From Rheinheimera sp. MM224 (GTDB taxonomy: Bacteria; Pseudomonadota; Gammaproteobacteria; Enterobacterales; Alteromonadaceae), in NCBI RefSeq assembly GCF_947090785.1, contig NZ_OX352320.1, positions 558,001 through 622,000 of the forward strand: a stretch of DNA of 64,000 nucleotides, in the 5' to 3' direction. The stretch's first letter is position 1; every line of letters begins with the position of its first letter. Under the pieces are notes generated by a model. That model did not search any database, was not told where the DNA came from, and worked only from the letters and a program-made list of their open reading frames with translations. Below are positions 15,596 to 24,378 of the stretch, piece by piece. The position numbers were made by a program, and so were the translations under genes.

Positions 15596-16846
15596 ATGGA
15601 ACAATCTACTGCGCTTATTACCAACGATGCAGTTGTGCTGGGGTTATTGGCTGTCATTCTGGGGTTGGTGTTTCATACCAGCCAAAGCAGCAATAAATAT
15701 TGCCAGGGCTTTTATAAATATGTGCCTGCTTTATTATTGTGTTATTTCATCCCTTCGTTATTTAACAGTTTTGGCATCATCGATGGTGATAAGTCTGAGC
15801 TGTACAAAATGGCGTCGCGTTATCTTTTACCTGCCAGCTTAGTATTACTAACTATCAGTGTTGATTTTAAAGCTATTTTAGGCCTCGGCCCTAAGGCTCT
15901 GATCATGTTCCTGACAGGTACTGCCGGTATTATTATTGGTGGTCCTTTGGCTCTGGCCATAGTTGGCAGTTTTGCACCAGAAGCTGTAGGTGGTGAAGGT
16001 GAAAACGCCATTTGGCGTGGCATGACGACCATAGCGGGTAGCTGGATTGGTGGTGGAGCCAATCAGGCGGCGATGAAAGAAGTGTTTGAAGTCGGTGGTC
16101 CTATTTTTTCGGTGATGATTACCGTTGATGTGATAGTGGCTAATATCTGGATGGCGGTATTGCTGTGGATAGCCAATAACTCTGAACGTTTTGATCGGGC
16201 CAATAAAGCAGACACCAGTGGTATTGAAGCTTTAAAGCAAAAAATTGAGAAGTATCAGGCGGAAAATTCGCGTAACCCTAGCTTAACCGACTTGATGAAA
16301 CTGGTTGCTGTGGCTTTTGGTGTCACTGGTATTTCGCATTTTCTGGCCGATATTATTGCGCCATGGATTGAGCAAAATGCGCCGGAGTTGGCAATGTATA
16401 GCTTAACCAGCACGTTCTTCTGGCTGGTGCTGATTGCAACGACTTTGGGTTTAGTTTTATCTGCGACTAAAGCCCGCAATCTGGAAGCTGTAGGTGCTTC
16501 AAAGTTGGGTTCTGTCTTTATCTACATTCTGGTGGCTACCATTGGTATGCATATGGATGTGACTGCAATTCTGGATTATCCGGTGATGTTTGTGGTCGGT
16601 GTGATTTGGATGAGTTTCCATGCAGGCTTACTGATTTTTGTCGCCCGTCTGATTAAAGCGCCGATGTTTTATATGGCGGTGGGCAGTCAGGCCAATGTGG
16701 GAGGCGCAGCTTCAGCTCCAGTAGTAGCGGCGGCTTTCCATCCTGCTTTAGCTCCTGTGGGTGTATTACTGGCAGTATTAGGTTATGCGCTTGGTACTTA
16801 CGGTGGTTATATTTCAGGTTTATTGCTGCAGCAAGTCGCGCCTTAA
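15596..16846 (+). CDS. DUF819 family membrane protein (putative transporter)
   Basis: 416 residues with about 11-12 hydrophobic segments. Glycine-rich motifs GTAGIIIGGPLALAIVGSF, TTIAGSWIGGGANQAAMKEV and VGSQANVGGAASAPVVAAAF are typical of DUF819 (PF05684), a family of predicted inner-membrane transporters with no settled substrate. A polar loop (RFDRANKADTSGIEALKQKI) separates two halves, suggesting a two-repeat carrier. GAGGA lies eight bases before the ATG. It is divergent from bdhA and convergent with nagR across a shared terminator, so it could belong to either the hydroxybutyrate-type or the GlcNAc-type gene set; the sequence does not decide. Confidence 0.88.
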   Translation: MEQSTALITNDAVVLGLLAVILGLVFHTSQSSNKYCQGFYKYVPALLLCYFIPSLFNSFGIIDGDKSELYKMASRYLLPASLVLLTISVDFKAILGLGPKALIMFLTGTAGIIIGGPLALAIVGSFAPEAVGGEGENAIWRGMTTIAGSWIGGGANQAAMKEVFEVGGPIFSVMITVDVIVANIWMAVLLWIANNSERFDRANKADTSGIEALKQKIEKYQAENSRNPSLTDLMKLVAVAFGVTGISHFLADIIAPWIEQNAPELAMYSLTSTFFWLVLIATTLGLVLSATKARNLEAVGASKLGSVFIYILVATIGMHMDVTAILDYPVMFVVGVIWMSFHAGLLIFVARLIKAPMFYMAVGSQANVGGAASAPVVAAAFHPALAPVGVLLAVLGYALGTYGGYISGLLLQQVAP

Positions 16847-16857
16847 GCCTCTTCGCA

Positions 16858-16894
16858 AATTCAAAGGCAGAGTGATCAATTCTGCCTTTGAATT
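16858..16894. terminator. Bidirectional terminator between DUF819 gene and nagR
   Basis: Perfect 14-base stem AATTCAAAGGCAGA / TCTGCCTTTGAATT with a nine-base loop, exactly filling the gap between the two convergent stop codons. AT ends on both sides serve both strands. Confidence 0.85.
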
Positions 16895-16896
16895 AT

Positions 16897-17922
16897 TCAA
16901 CTGCCGACTTGAGCTGTCGATTCACGTACCAGAAGTTCAGGAATAAACACAGGCTGATCTTCGGTATGGCTTTGACTGCCAGGTCTGGTGTGTTTAAACA
17001 ATAACTCAGCTGCACTTTGCGCTATGGTGCTGTTGGGTTGATGCGCAGTGGTCAGTGGTGGCCAGGTCTGGCGCGAAAACGGACTGTTCTCAAACCCAAC
17101 AATTGAAAGTTGCTGCGGAATTTCAATATGTTGCAGGCGGGCGCTAAATAAAGCTCCTGCTGCAATTTCATCGTTACAGGCAAAAATAGCTGTTGGTTTG
17201 TTCGGTAAAGCCAGCAACTGAGTGGCGCCTTTTACGCCTGATTCAAACGAATAACTGCCCGGCACCACAAACTTAGGGTTAGTCTCTATGCCCCTTTTGG
17301 TGAGAGCCGCTTTAAAACCTGCTAAACGCTCGCCACTGGAACTGTGTTCTTCATCTCCACATAAAAATGCGATCTGGCTGTGACCCAATTCCAGTAAATG
17401 GTTGGTGATCTTAAAAGCAGCCGTGAAGTCGTCCACCAGAACGCAATTGGTTTGTTTAGGTGAAGGTGTTGAGCCTGAAATTATACGAACAAAATCAACA
17501 TTAATGCTGCTCAGGGCTTCGGCTATTTCTGGCATTTCTGAAAAAGGTGGAGTTAAAACTAAACCTGCCAGCCTGGAATGCTGAACCAGATCAATCACTT
17601 CCTGCACTATGCCTGGTGATTTCGCATTGGTAGGGTGGATCAGCAGTTCATAACCATGCTTACGACAGGCATCCAGCAAACCTCTTTGCATATCAATTAC
17701 ATAGTAAGCGTTTGGGTTGTCGTAGATATAACCTATGCTGTACGACTTAGTACTGGCCAGATTACGGGCTGCGGCATTTGGCTGATAATGCAGTTCCTGC
17801 ATCGCCTGATTCACTTTATCGATCGTCGCTTGTTTTACCGACGGTTCGTTGTTCATCACCCGCGACACTGTCTTGATTGACACACCCGCTTTAGCGGCTA
17901 CGTCATGAATGGTCACTTTCAT
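16897..17922 (-). CDS. nagR: LacI-family repressor NagR of the GlcNAc/chitin regulon
   Basis: 341 residues. LacI helix-turn-helix at 1-50 (VTIHDVAAKAGVSIKTVSRV, then hinge QPNAAARNLASTKS) and a sugar-binding PBP1-like domain from about 60. In Shewanella and relatives a LacI-type NagR represses GlcNAc and chitin uptake genes and is released by a GlcNAc metabolite. Here TGACA-n4-TGTCA palindromes lie before the neighbouring TonB receptor and before nagK, and an imperfect copy 83 bases before this gene suggests autoregulation. It is divergent from the TonB receptor. LacI membership is certain; the NagR role rests on synteny and operator pattern. Confidence 0.88.
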   Translation of the reverse strand: MKVTIHDVAAKAGVSIKTVSRVMNNEPSVKQATIDKVNQAMQELHYQPNAAARNLASTKSYSIGYIYDNPNAYYVIDMQRGLLDACRKHGYELLIHPTNAKSPGIVQEVIDLVQHSRLAGLVLTPPFSEMPEIAEALSSINVDFVRIISGSTPSPKQTNCVLVDDFTAAFKITNHLLELGHSQIAFLCGDEEHSSSGERLAGFKAALTKRGIETNPKFVVPGSYSFESGVKGATQLLALPNKPTAIFACNDEIAAGALFSARLQHIEIPQQLSIVGFENSPFSRQTWPPLTTAHQPNSTIAQSAAELLFKHTRPGSQSHTEDQPVFIPELLVRESTAQVGS

Positions 17923-18005
17923 TGCTGGATCCCAAAAAGCACAACACCCAATGGCCTTATGCTGAAAATAAATAAGCCGATTTTTTCGCTGATCCAGCTA
18001 ACTTT

Positions 18006-18022
18006 ATGACAGCGCTGGTCAT
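18006..18022. promoter_or_regulatory. Imperfect NagR-type operator upstream of nagR
   Basis: ATGACAGCGCTGGTCAT: the half-sites match TGACA/TGTCA except that the right arm is shifted by an inserted base (TGGTCA). It is 83 bases upstream of the nagR start, a plausible weaker autoregulatory site. Confidence 0.5.
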
Positions 18023-18276
18023 TTTGTAACAAAGATTAAGTTAAGGGATAACTCTTTTTTGCTAAAACGGCAAACATTTATTCCGGCTTTTTTGCTGGAA
18101 AAATGTTCTTTTTTGTCATGCACAAAATTTTGATAAATTTTATGTATATTAATCATGGGGATAGATTGTCGTGTAGCCCTTGCGATAGGTCGGGCCTGAA
18201 CCGATCGTTATAAAAAACAGTTCTAACGAAACATTTCTGAGTTTTAAAATTCGTTTAAATTTTCATCTAAAGGAGT

Positions 18277-18305
18277 TTGCAAAGCTGAAATTTTTTGTGT
18301 ATGTT
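18277..18305 (+). promoter_or_regulatory. Sigma-70 promoter of the chitin/GlcNAc TonB receptor
   Basis: TTGCAA (18277-18282), 17-base spacer, TATGTT (18300-18305). The NagR operator begins eight bases later and so covers the expected transcription start. Confidence 0.6.
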
Positions 18306-18312
18306 AAATTTC

Positions 18313-18330
18313 AATGACAGCGTTGTCATG
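18313..18330. promoter_or_regulatory. NagR operator upstream of the TonB receptor
   Basis: AATGACAGCGTTGTCATG, a near-perfect palindrome (TGACA-gcgt-TGTCA). Its placement just after the -10 element matches that at nagK and implies repression by blocking initiation. Confidence 0.85.
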
Positions 18331-18405
18331 AAGGAATCATGAAAATCTGTTGTTTCAGGACAAAAAAAATCATCGCACAAAAAATCAGGAATGGGAGAGA
18401 AGCTT

Positions 18406-21111
18406 ATGTTGCACAATAAAATGAATAAATGTGCCGTAGCAGTTAAGTTAGGTCTGATGGTGGGAACAGCTGTTTTAGCGCTTCCCGCTCTGGCTGGCCA
18501 GGCTGCTGCAGAGAGCACTGCAAAAGAACAACAAGTTGAAGTGATTCAGGTCAGAGGGATCAGAGCATCACAAGAAGCGAATTTAAATGCTAAGCGTTTT
18601 GCTAACTCTATAGTTGACGCTGTGACTGCGGAAGATATAGGTAAATTTCCGGATAAGAACGTTGCTGAGTCTTTATCACGTATTACTGGTGTTGGTGTCA
18701 GCCGTGAGTTTGGTGAAGGCGAGAAAATTACAATTCGTGGTGCAAGTTCTGCGACTAACCGTACCTTATTAAATGGCCAGACGGTAGCGACAGCGGATTG
18801 GTTTATTCTGGATAACCCGGGCCGCAGCTTTAACTACACCATGCTGCCATCTGCTCTCGTTTCTGATTTAGAAGTATATAAGTCACCTGTGGCCAGCATC
18901 GACGAAGGCTCTATTGGTGGTACTGTTTTGTTACGTACCCGTCGCCCTTTGGCCTTAGAGCAAAATACTGTAAATCTGGCGTTAGAAAGCCAATATTCAG
19001 ATTCGTCGGAAGAGTGGGATCCACAGGTTTCAGGTTTATATTCCTGGAAAAATGATGACGAAAATTTTGGTGTGCTGGTATCGGCTATTAAACAGGATCG
19101 TACTGTAGTGCGTCAGGGTATTGAAATCCTTGGCTGGCCAACCAACGCTGATTTAGATCTGAAAGTTCCAAGTCATATAGGTGTGCCTCGTTTTGAACAG
19201 GCGCGTGAACGTGAAACTCTTTTTGTGTCTTTGCAGTCCAGACCAACAGACAGCCTCGATATAGTGCTGAACCTGCTTGATTCTAAAGTAGACGCAAACA
19301 ACCACAACCAAAACTGGCTGATTTTCCCTAACAACCACGCCGCCGATCTAACGAATACCGTCATAGAAAATGGCAGTGTGGTGGCGGGTGAAATGGCAAG
19401 TGGTGGCCAGGCGGCTTACAACTTCATCAACAGGGTTTCATCTACTGAAACAAAATCCTTTGATTTGGATTTGAACTATGTTGCTGATGAGTACGAGCTG
19501 CATACTCAGGTTGGTCAAACCAAGGCTAAAGGTGGTACTTACCGCGAAACTTCATGGGAATATACACCAATAGGCGGCACTGGTTATTCCTTTGATTTAC
19601 GTGGAGACAAGCCATCTGCTTCTACTACAGTAGATGCAACAGATCCTACACAATTTCAGGCGGGCTGGATTTGGGGTGGTTCGAAACCAACAACGGATGA
19701 AGAAACTTATGGTCAGTTTGACTTCACCATTCCGGTAAAAGCTGGTGTGTTTAATTCAATTAAAACCGGCGCCAAATATCGTGCTGCAGAGCGGACTCAG
19801 GACAGACTGGCGTACAGCTGGCACTGGCCTTCCACTATAGATGCAAGCAGTGGATCACCAAACTACATGGCTTATATTTTCTCAGAATGTAATACCTGGG
19901 ATAAATGTGGTTTGTATTCAGGCAACACCAGTATTGATGCTGTTGTGAACGGTAATATGACGCAACAATTTTTCCATAACCGTGACGCGATGGAGCGTAT
20001 TGCTTTTGAAGGCCTCAATGGCTACGCAGCAGATTATGCTCAGCATTTGAATCTGGCCGAAATTTGGGCTGTAGAAGAAGATATCTTATCACTCTATCTG
20101 CAAGGTGATTTTGAAGGCGAAGGCTTCAGAGGTAATCTTGGTGTTCGTTACGTCAGCACAGATCAAACTTCTGGCGGTTATGAATTTTCCGGAGAGACAT
20201 GGGGCTTAGCCACAGTGGTCAGTAAACTGGATCCTTCCAACCCTGACTACCTGACTCCTGAAATTCTGGAATGGCGCACTATCGACAATGATTACAGTGA
20301 AGTGCTGCCAAGCATGAACCTGGCATTTGATTTGTCAGAAGAGCAGATCCTGCGTTTTGGTGCTGCCCGTGTTATGGCCCGTCAAAACTGGAATGACATT
20401 TCTACTGTACAGACTTATGGTTCATTGAATGTGGCTCAGCCAACAGGTAGTGCCAGTAACCCATATCTGAAACCACAAATTGCTGATCAGTTCGATTTGT
20501 CCTGGGAATGGTATTTTGATGCGTCTTCTCTGCTTGCCGTCACTTATTTCCATAAAGATATTAAGAGCTATCGTAGCTTCTCTACCTTTGTGGACCAGCG
20601 TTACTGGGAAGAAGGTGATGAGTGGAAAGACGTGACATTTACCCGCCCTGAAAACGGTCCTGGTGGTAAGACAGATGGTATAGAGTTGTCATATCAGCAA
20701 TCTTTTGGTGATTTTGGTGTGACCGCTAACTACACCTACACCAATGCTGAAAGAGATGAAGAACGTGATCTGACGAAGCCTGGTTCTGGCTTAGTGGAAG
20801 GTACTTCAGATCAGATGGTGAACTTAAGCGCTTATTATGAGACTGATGTGTTCAGCACTCGTCTGATGTATAACTACCGTACTGAGTGGTACAAAGGTTT
20901 GCATTTCAACGGCGACGAGCTGTGGAATGATGCTTATGGCCAACTGGATGCAAGCTTCACCTACAACCTGACTGAAGCTGTGAGTCTGTCGCTGGAAGCA
21001 GTGAACTTAACAGATGAGCAAGTGGTTGAATACAATACAGATGAAGCTCGTTTATTTTCTATCTACGAAAATGGTCGCCGCTTTACAGCTGGTATAAGAA
21101 TGGCGTTCTGA
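18406..21111 (+). CDS. TonB-dependent receptor of the NagR regulon (chito-oligosaccharide/GlcNAc type)
   Basis: 901 residues. Signal peptide about 1-30 (ending LPALAGQAAAE), TonB box-like EVIQVRGIRAS, plug domain with AEDIGKFPDKNVAESLSRIT (characteristic of the long Xanthomonas/Caulobacter-type receptors), and a barrel ending GRRFTAGIRMAF. These long receptors usually import oligosaccharides. The ATG at 18406 follows GGGAGAG; another ATG 15 bases upstream overlaps that ribosome binding site and is rejected. A NagR operator and promoter are directly upstream, so chitin oligomers or GlcNAc are the probable cargo. It is followed by a terminator and then by cupin-like and SapC genes, a common trio after such receptors in Alteromonadales. 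Confidence 0.93.
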   Translation: MLHNKMNKCAVAVKLGLMVGTAVLALPALAGQAAAESTAKEQQVEVIQVRGIRASQEANLNAKRFANSIVDAVTAEDIGKFPDKNVAESLSRITGVGVSREFGEGEKITIRGASSATNRTLLNGQTVATADWFILDNPGRSFNYTMLPSALVSDLEVYKSPVASIDEGSIGGTVLLRTRRPLALEQNTVNLALESQYSDSSEEWDPQVSGLYSWKNDDENFGVLVSAIKQDRTVVRQGIEILGWPTNADLDLKVPSHIGVPRFEQARERETLFVSLQSRPTDSLDIVLNLLDSKVDANNHNQNWLIFPNNHAADLTNTVIENGSVVAGEMASGGQAAYNFINRVSSTETKSFDLDLNYVADEYELHTQVGQTKAKGGTYRETSWEYTPIGGTGYSFDLRGDKPSASTTVDATDPTQFQAGWIWGGSKPTTDEETYGQFDFTIPVKAGVFNSIKTGAKYRAAERTQDRLAYSWHWPSTIDASSGSPNYMAYIFSECNTWDKCGLYSGNTSIDAVVNGNMTQQFFHNRDAMERIAFEGLNGYAADYAQHLNLAEIWAVEEDILSLYLQGDFEGEGFRGNLGVRYVSTDQTSGGYEFSGETWGLATVVSKLDPSNPDYLTPEILEWRTIDNDYSEVLPSMNLAFDLSEEQILRFGAARVMARQNWNDISTVQTYGSLNVAQPTGSASNPYLKPQIADQFDLSWEWYFDASSLLAVTYFHKDIKSYRSFSTFVDQRYWEEGDEWKDVTFTRPENGPGGKTDGIELSYQQSFGDFGVTANYTYTNAERDEERDLTKPGSGLVEGTSDQMVNLSAYYETDVFSTRLMYNYRTEWYKGLHFNGDELWNDAYGQLDASFTYNLTEAVSLSLEAVNLTDEQVVEYNTDEARLFSIYENGRRFTAGIRMAF

Positions 21112-21135
21112 TAGACGCTGTTTGGCAAAAGCTAA

Positions 21136-21162
21136 AAAGGGGTTAACTATGTTAACCCCTTT
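21136..21162 (+). terminator. Terminator/attenuator after the TonB receptor
   Basis: Perfect 12-base stem AAAGGGGTTAAC / GTTAACCCCTTT with loop TAT, followed by GTTTTA. It ends 17 bases before the cupin-like gene start, so it probably reduces, rather than fully stops, expression of downstream genes. Confidence 0.85.
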
Positions 21163-21179
21163 GTTTTATGGAGAAAGGT

Positions 21180-22199
21180 ATGCCATCACAGATAAAATGC
21201 TGGCAGCAGGTGACAGTTGAGCAATTCAAAACAGAGATATTTCCGGCTGGTCAGCCAGCTGTTTTAAAAGGTTTTTTTAATTCCTGGCCATCAGTGCAGT
21301 CAGCTCTTCAGGGCGAATCCCGGTTTTACCAATACATGTCATCACTGGATTCAGGTGCACAGCTTGATACCTTACTCTTAGCTCCACAAACCCGTGGACG
21401 TATCTTTTATAAAGATGGGTTGGAGGGATTTAACTATGAAAAGCGTCATTACCCTCTGTCCGCTATTTTAACGCAACTGTTCAAAACCAAAGAACAGCCG
21501 GATGCGGTGCGTATTGCGGCTCAAAGTGCGCTTGTCTCTGAATGTTTGCCTGGTTTTATGCCTGAGAATCAGAATCCACTGCTTTCAGAGGCTGTGATTC
21601 CGAGGATTTGGCTGGGAAATAAGGTTTTGGTTCCTGCTCACTTTGATGATGCAGAAAATCTGGCCTGCGTGATTGCGGGACGCCGTACTTTTACGCTGTT
21701 TCCACCGGAACAAGTGGCAAATATGTATATAGGTCCGCTGGATTACGCTCCTACCGGAACACCTATCAGTCTGGTTGACTTTACAAACCCTGATTTTCAG
21801 CGCTATCCGAAAGCACGGCAGGCATTGGAACAGGCTCAGCAGGCTGAACTGGAGCCAGGCGATGCTTTGTATATCCCGGCATTGTGGTGGCATCAGGTAG
21901 AATCCACTGGTAGTGTCAATGTGTTATGCAATTACTGGTGGGACGGGTCCATTGGTACAGCAAATAGCCGGCCTTCTCCTTTTAGCAGTCTGTTACATAG
22001 CCTGCTGAGTTTCAGGCAACTGCCACCGCAACAACGTAAAGCCTGGCAGGCCATGTTCACTCATTTTTTATTTCAATTGGACGATGATGCTTTCACACAT
22101 ATTCCGCAGGATAAAAAAGGCATTCTTGGACAATCCATTTTTTCCAGAGAGACAGCCATAAAACAGTGGCTAATTAAAGAATTAGAGAAAGCTGAGTAG
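21180..22199 (+). CDS. Cupin-like (JmjC-type, cupin_8) oxygenase
   Basis: 339 residues. A cupin_8/JmjC-like fold: iron ligands are visible as His and Asp in PAHFDDAENL (about 158-167) and the distal His in LYIPALWWHQVESTG (about 235). The family comprises Fe(II)/2-oxoglutarate hydroxylases such as FIH-like proteins. Genes of this type regularly sit next to carbohydrate TonB receptors and sapC in Alteromonadales; their substrate is unknown. The ATG at 21180 has AGAAAGG just upstream; an ATG 12 bases earlier overlaps this signal. A strong hairpin separates it from the receptor gene, but the close spacing suggests readthrough co-expression under NagR. Confidence 0.85.
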   Translation: MPSQIKCWQQVTVEQFKTEIFPAGQPAVLKGFFNSWPSVQSALQGESRFYQYMSSLDSGAQLDTLLLAPQTRGRIFYKDGLEGFNYEKRHYPLSAILTQLFKTKEQPDAVRIAAQSALVSECLPGFMPENQNPLLSEAVIPRIWLGNKVLVPAHFDDAENLACVIAGRRTFTLFPPEQVANMYIGPLDYAPTGTPISLVDFTNPDFQRYPKARQALEQAQQAELEPGDALYIPALWWHQVESTGSVNVLCNYWWDGSIGTANSRPSPFSSLLHSLLSFRQLPPQQRKAWQAMFTHFLFQLDDDAFTHIPQDKKGILGQSIFSRETAIKQWLIKELEKAE

Positions 22200-22405
22200 T
22201 GCTTAAAACGTTCATAGCGCATCAGGACTGCACTTCGCAGGCAAAACTACTATTAAATTTTGCCAAAAACTCTGTATTTTCTACTAGTCTCGAAGCAGAA
22301 ACTGGGGTAAGTTGGGCTCTAAATTTAGCATACATCAGTCTGCTGTAAATTGGTCGTTAACCCACAAAAGGGTTAGATTCGTTAATGATGTAAAAGGTAC
22401 TATTC

Positions 22406-23125
22406 ATGTCACTGCAAATTGCCCCGCTACAAAAAGAAAAACACGCACAAACAAAAATTAATACTGCCAGTCCATTTGCCTTTGCACAAGAGCAGCACAT
22501 TCTGCCAGTAGTGGTGCAGGAGTTTGTGCGTATTGGTGCGGAAATGCCGATAGTTTTTATCAAAGACGCTGCATCAGATCGTTTTGATGTTGTGGCTATG
22601 CTGGGCTTACAAACCGGCGAAAACCTGATGGTTGCTGATGGCAAATGGCAGGGTTTTTATGTACCAAAAGTATTATGGAATCACCCGTTAATTCTGGCTG
22701 ATGATCCAGGCAAAGAAGGCCAGCTGCTTGTTGCATTAGTAGAATCAAGCCCTATGGTGAACACTGAAACAGGACATCCATTATTTAATGAAGATGGGTC
22801 AGAATCCGATTTCCTGAAAGCCCGCGTTGAAATTATGCGTGAGTTTTTCCAGCAGTCTCAAACCACCAGAATTTTTAATAAAGCGTTGGCAGATTTGGAT
22901 TTATTGGTTCCTCAGACTTTAACTATCAAGCTTGAAGGTAAGCCACGTGAAATCACAGGTATCTACATAGTTGATGAGAAGAAACTGAATTCACTGTCTG
23001 ATGAGCAGTTATTAGATTTGAACAAACGCGGCATGATGCCAGCGATTTATGCACATTTAATGTCACTGCAGCAAGTACAGCGTTTAGGTGATCGTGTCAA
23101 TAAAGCAGCAGCTGTTGCCGCCTGA
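22406..23125 (+). CDS. SapC family protein
   Basis: 239 residues, no signal peptide. Matches the SapC family (PF07277): ILPVVVQEFVRIGAEMPIVF near the N-terminus, the GFYVPKVLWNHPLILAD segment, and EIMREFFQQSQTTRIFNKAL. SapC was named for a Campylobacter S-layer locus, but homologues in Alteromonadales lie beside TonB receptors for sugars and their role is undefined. It is separated from the cupin-like gene by 206 bases and has its own terminator, so it may have its own promoter. No NagR-type site was found in that gap. Function unknown beyond the family. Confidence 0.9.
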   Translation: MSLQIAPLQKEKHAQTKINTASPFAFAQEQHILPVVVQEFVRIGAEMPIVFIKDAASDRFDVVAMLGLQTGENLMVADGKWQGFYVPKVLWNHPLILADDPGKEGQLLVALVESSPMVNTETGHPLFNEDGSESDFLKARVEIMREFFQQSQTTRIFNKALADLDLLVPQTLTIKLEGKPREITGIYIVDEKKLNSLSDEQLLDLNKRGMMPAIYAHLMSLQQVQRLGDRVNKAAAVAA

Positions 23126-23143
23126 TTGCCCTGAACCCGATCA

Positions 23144-23171
23144 AGCAGCACCGCAAGTGCTGCTTTTTTTT
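23144..23171 (+). terminator. Rho-independent terminator after sapC-family gene
   Basis: AGCAGCAC / GTGCTGCT stem with loop CGCAA and a run of eight T, 18 bases after the stop codon. Confidence 0.9.
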
Positions 23172-23313
23172 GCCTGAAAATTGACCTCATCAAACTGCGG
23201 TTTATCTTCTTTTTTTGCGTTGTGAGCCTAAGTGTGAATTGCTACTCTGAAGCTATTGGCAATCTTTGCTGTGCGCTTTAAAGCGATAATTAATGAAAGT
23301 CCGGAGGTATCAA

Positions 23314-24288
23314 GTGCAGCAGGTGCGGTGGGGAATTATTGGCTGTGGCAATGTCACAGAATTAAAAAGTGGCCCGGCTTTTAACAAAGTTGAGCAATCC
23401 AGTTTAGTGGCCGTGATGCGTCGTGATGCTGCCAAAGCTGAAGATTATGCGAAACGCCATCAGGTACCTCGTTGGTATAGCGATGCGCAGCAATTGATCA
23501 ACGACCCTGACGTGGACGCTGTCTATATTGCTACTCCTCCTGACAGTCATAAAGACTATGCCTTGCTGGTCGCTGCTGCAGGCAAAATTTGTTGTGTCGA
23601 AAAGCCGATGGCGCTGAATACCGCTGAATGTATTGAAATGACAGAGGTGTTTGGGCAAAAGCAGCTGCCTTTGTATGTATCTTATTACCGTCGCTCTTTG
23701 CCACGTTTTTTAAAAATCAAAGAATGGCTGGAACAGGAACTGATTGGCACACCACGCCAGGTGCAATGGAGTTTTAGCCGCACACCAAATACTGTGGATT
23801 TAGCTGGCCAGTACAATTGGCGCACTGATCCATCTAAAGCTGGTGGTGGTTATTTTATTGATTTAGCCAGCCATGGTCTGGATTTACTCTTGTATTTGTT
23901 GGGTGATGTGGTGGACGTGCGTGGTATCAGCCTGAACCAACAAAAGCTCTATGCGGCTGAGGATGCGGTATCTGCGGTCTGGCAGTTTCAGTCGGGTTGT
24001 TTAGGCACTGGATTCTGGAATTTTGCTGCGGCTGAGCGTAACGACAAAGTGGTTATTTACGGTAGTTTGGGCCGGATTGAGTTTTCAGTGTTTGAAAACG
24101 AAGCTGTACAGTTGTTTACCAAAGAGCAGCAGTTAAGTCTGGACATCCCTCATCCGGAAAATATCCAGTTCTACCATATCCAGGCTATGGTGCAGGACTT
24201 ACTGCATGGCACAGGCCATCCGTCCACAGGCAAAACTGCGTTAAAAGCCAGCTGGATGATGGAGCAGATACTGAGATCAGAGTTTTAA
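23314..24288 (+). CDS. Gfo/Idh/MocA family NAD(P)-dependent oxidoreductase
   Basis: 324 residues. N-terminal Rossmann fold (VRWGIIGCGNVTE), the family dinucleotide-binding and catalytic region DAVYIATPPDSHKDYALL and VEKPMALNTAEC (catalytic Lys of the EKP motif), then the alpha/beta C-terminal domain (AGGGYFIDLASHGLDLLLYL). These enzymes oxidise or reduce sugars and inositols. The GTG at 23314 has CCGGAGG at six bases; an in-frame ATG 21 bases upstream overlaps this site and lacks one of its own, so GTG is preferred. It converges on the hexosaminidase gene and follows sapC; an amino-sugar substrate is plausible but unproven. Confidence 0.88.
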   Translation: MQQVRWGIIGCGNVTELKSGPAFNKVEQSSLVAVMRRDAAKAEDYAKRHQVPRWYSDAQQLINDPDVDAVYIATPPDSHKDYALLVAAAGKICCVEKPMALNTAECIEMTEVFGQKQLPLYVSYYRRSLPRFLKIKEWLEQELIGTPRQVQWSFSRTPNTVDLAGQYNWRTDPSKAGGGYFIDLASHGLDLLLYLLGDVVDVRGISLNQQKLYAAEDAVSAVWQFQSGCLGTGFWNFAAAERNDKVVIYGSLGRIEFSVFENEAVQLFTKEQQLSLDIPHPENIQFYHIQAMVQDLLHGTGHPSTGKTALKASWMMEQILRSEF

Positions 24289-24378
24289 CTCTGCCCCCCA
24301 AATCCGGCAGTTAAACTTAGGCTGGTTCCTGCTCCATGGCTTAAGTGTGGGTCAGAGCCGAAGCTCAGACCCTGGTAG

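Larger units (their letters stand above)
17923..18405. other. Divergent regulatory region nagR / TonB receptor
   Basis: About 480 bases, AT-rich, with two NagR-type sites (18006-18022 and 18313-18330) and a good sigma-70 promoter (18277-18305) reading toward the TonB receptor. No further gene was seen. The long leader between operator and ATG (about 75 bases) has no obvious riboswitch. Confidence 0.6.
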
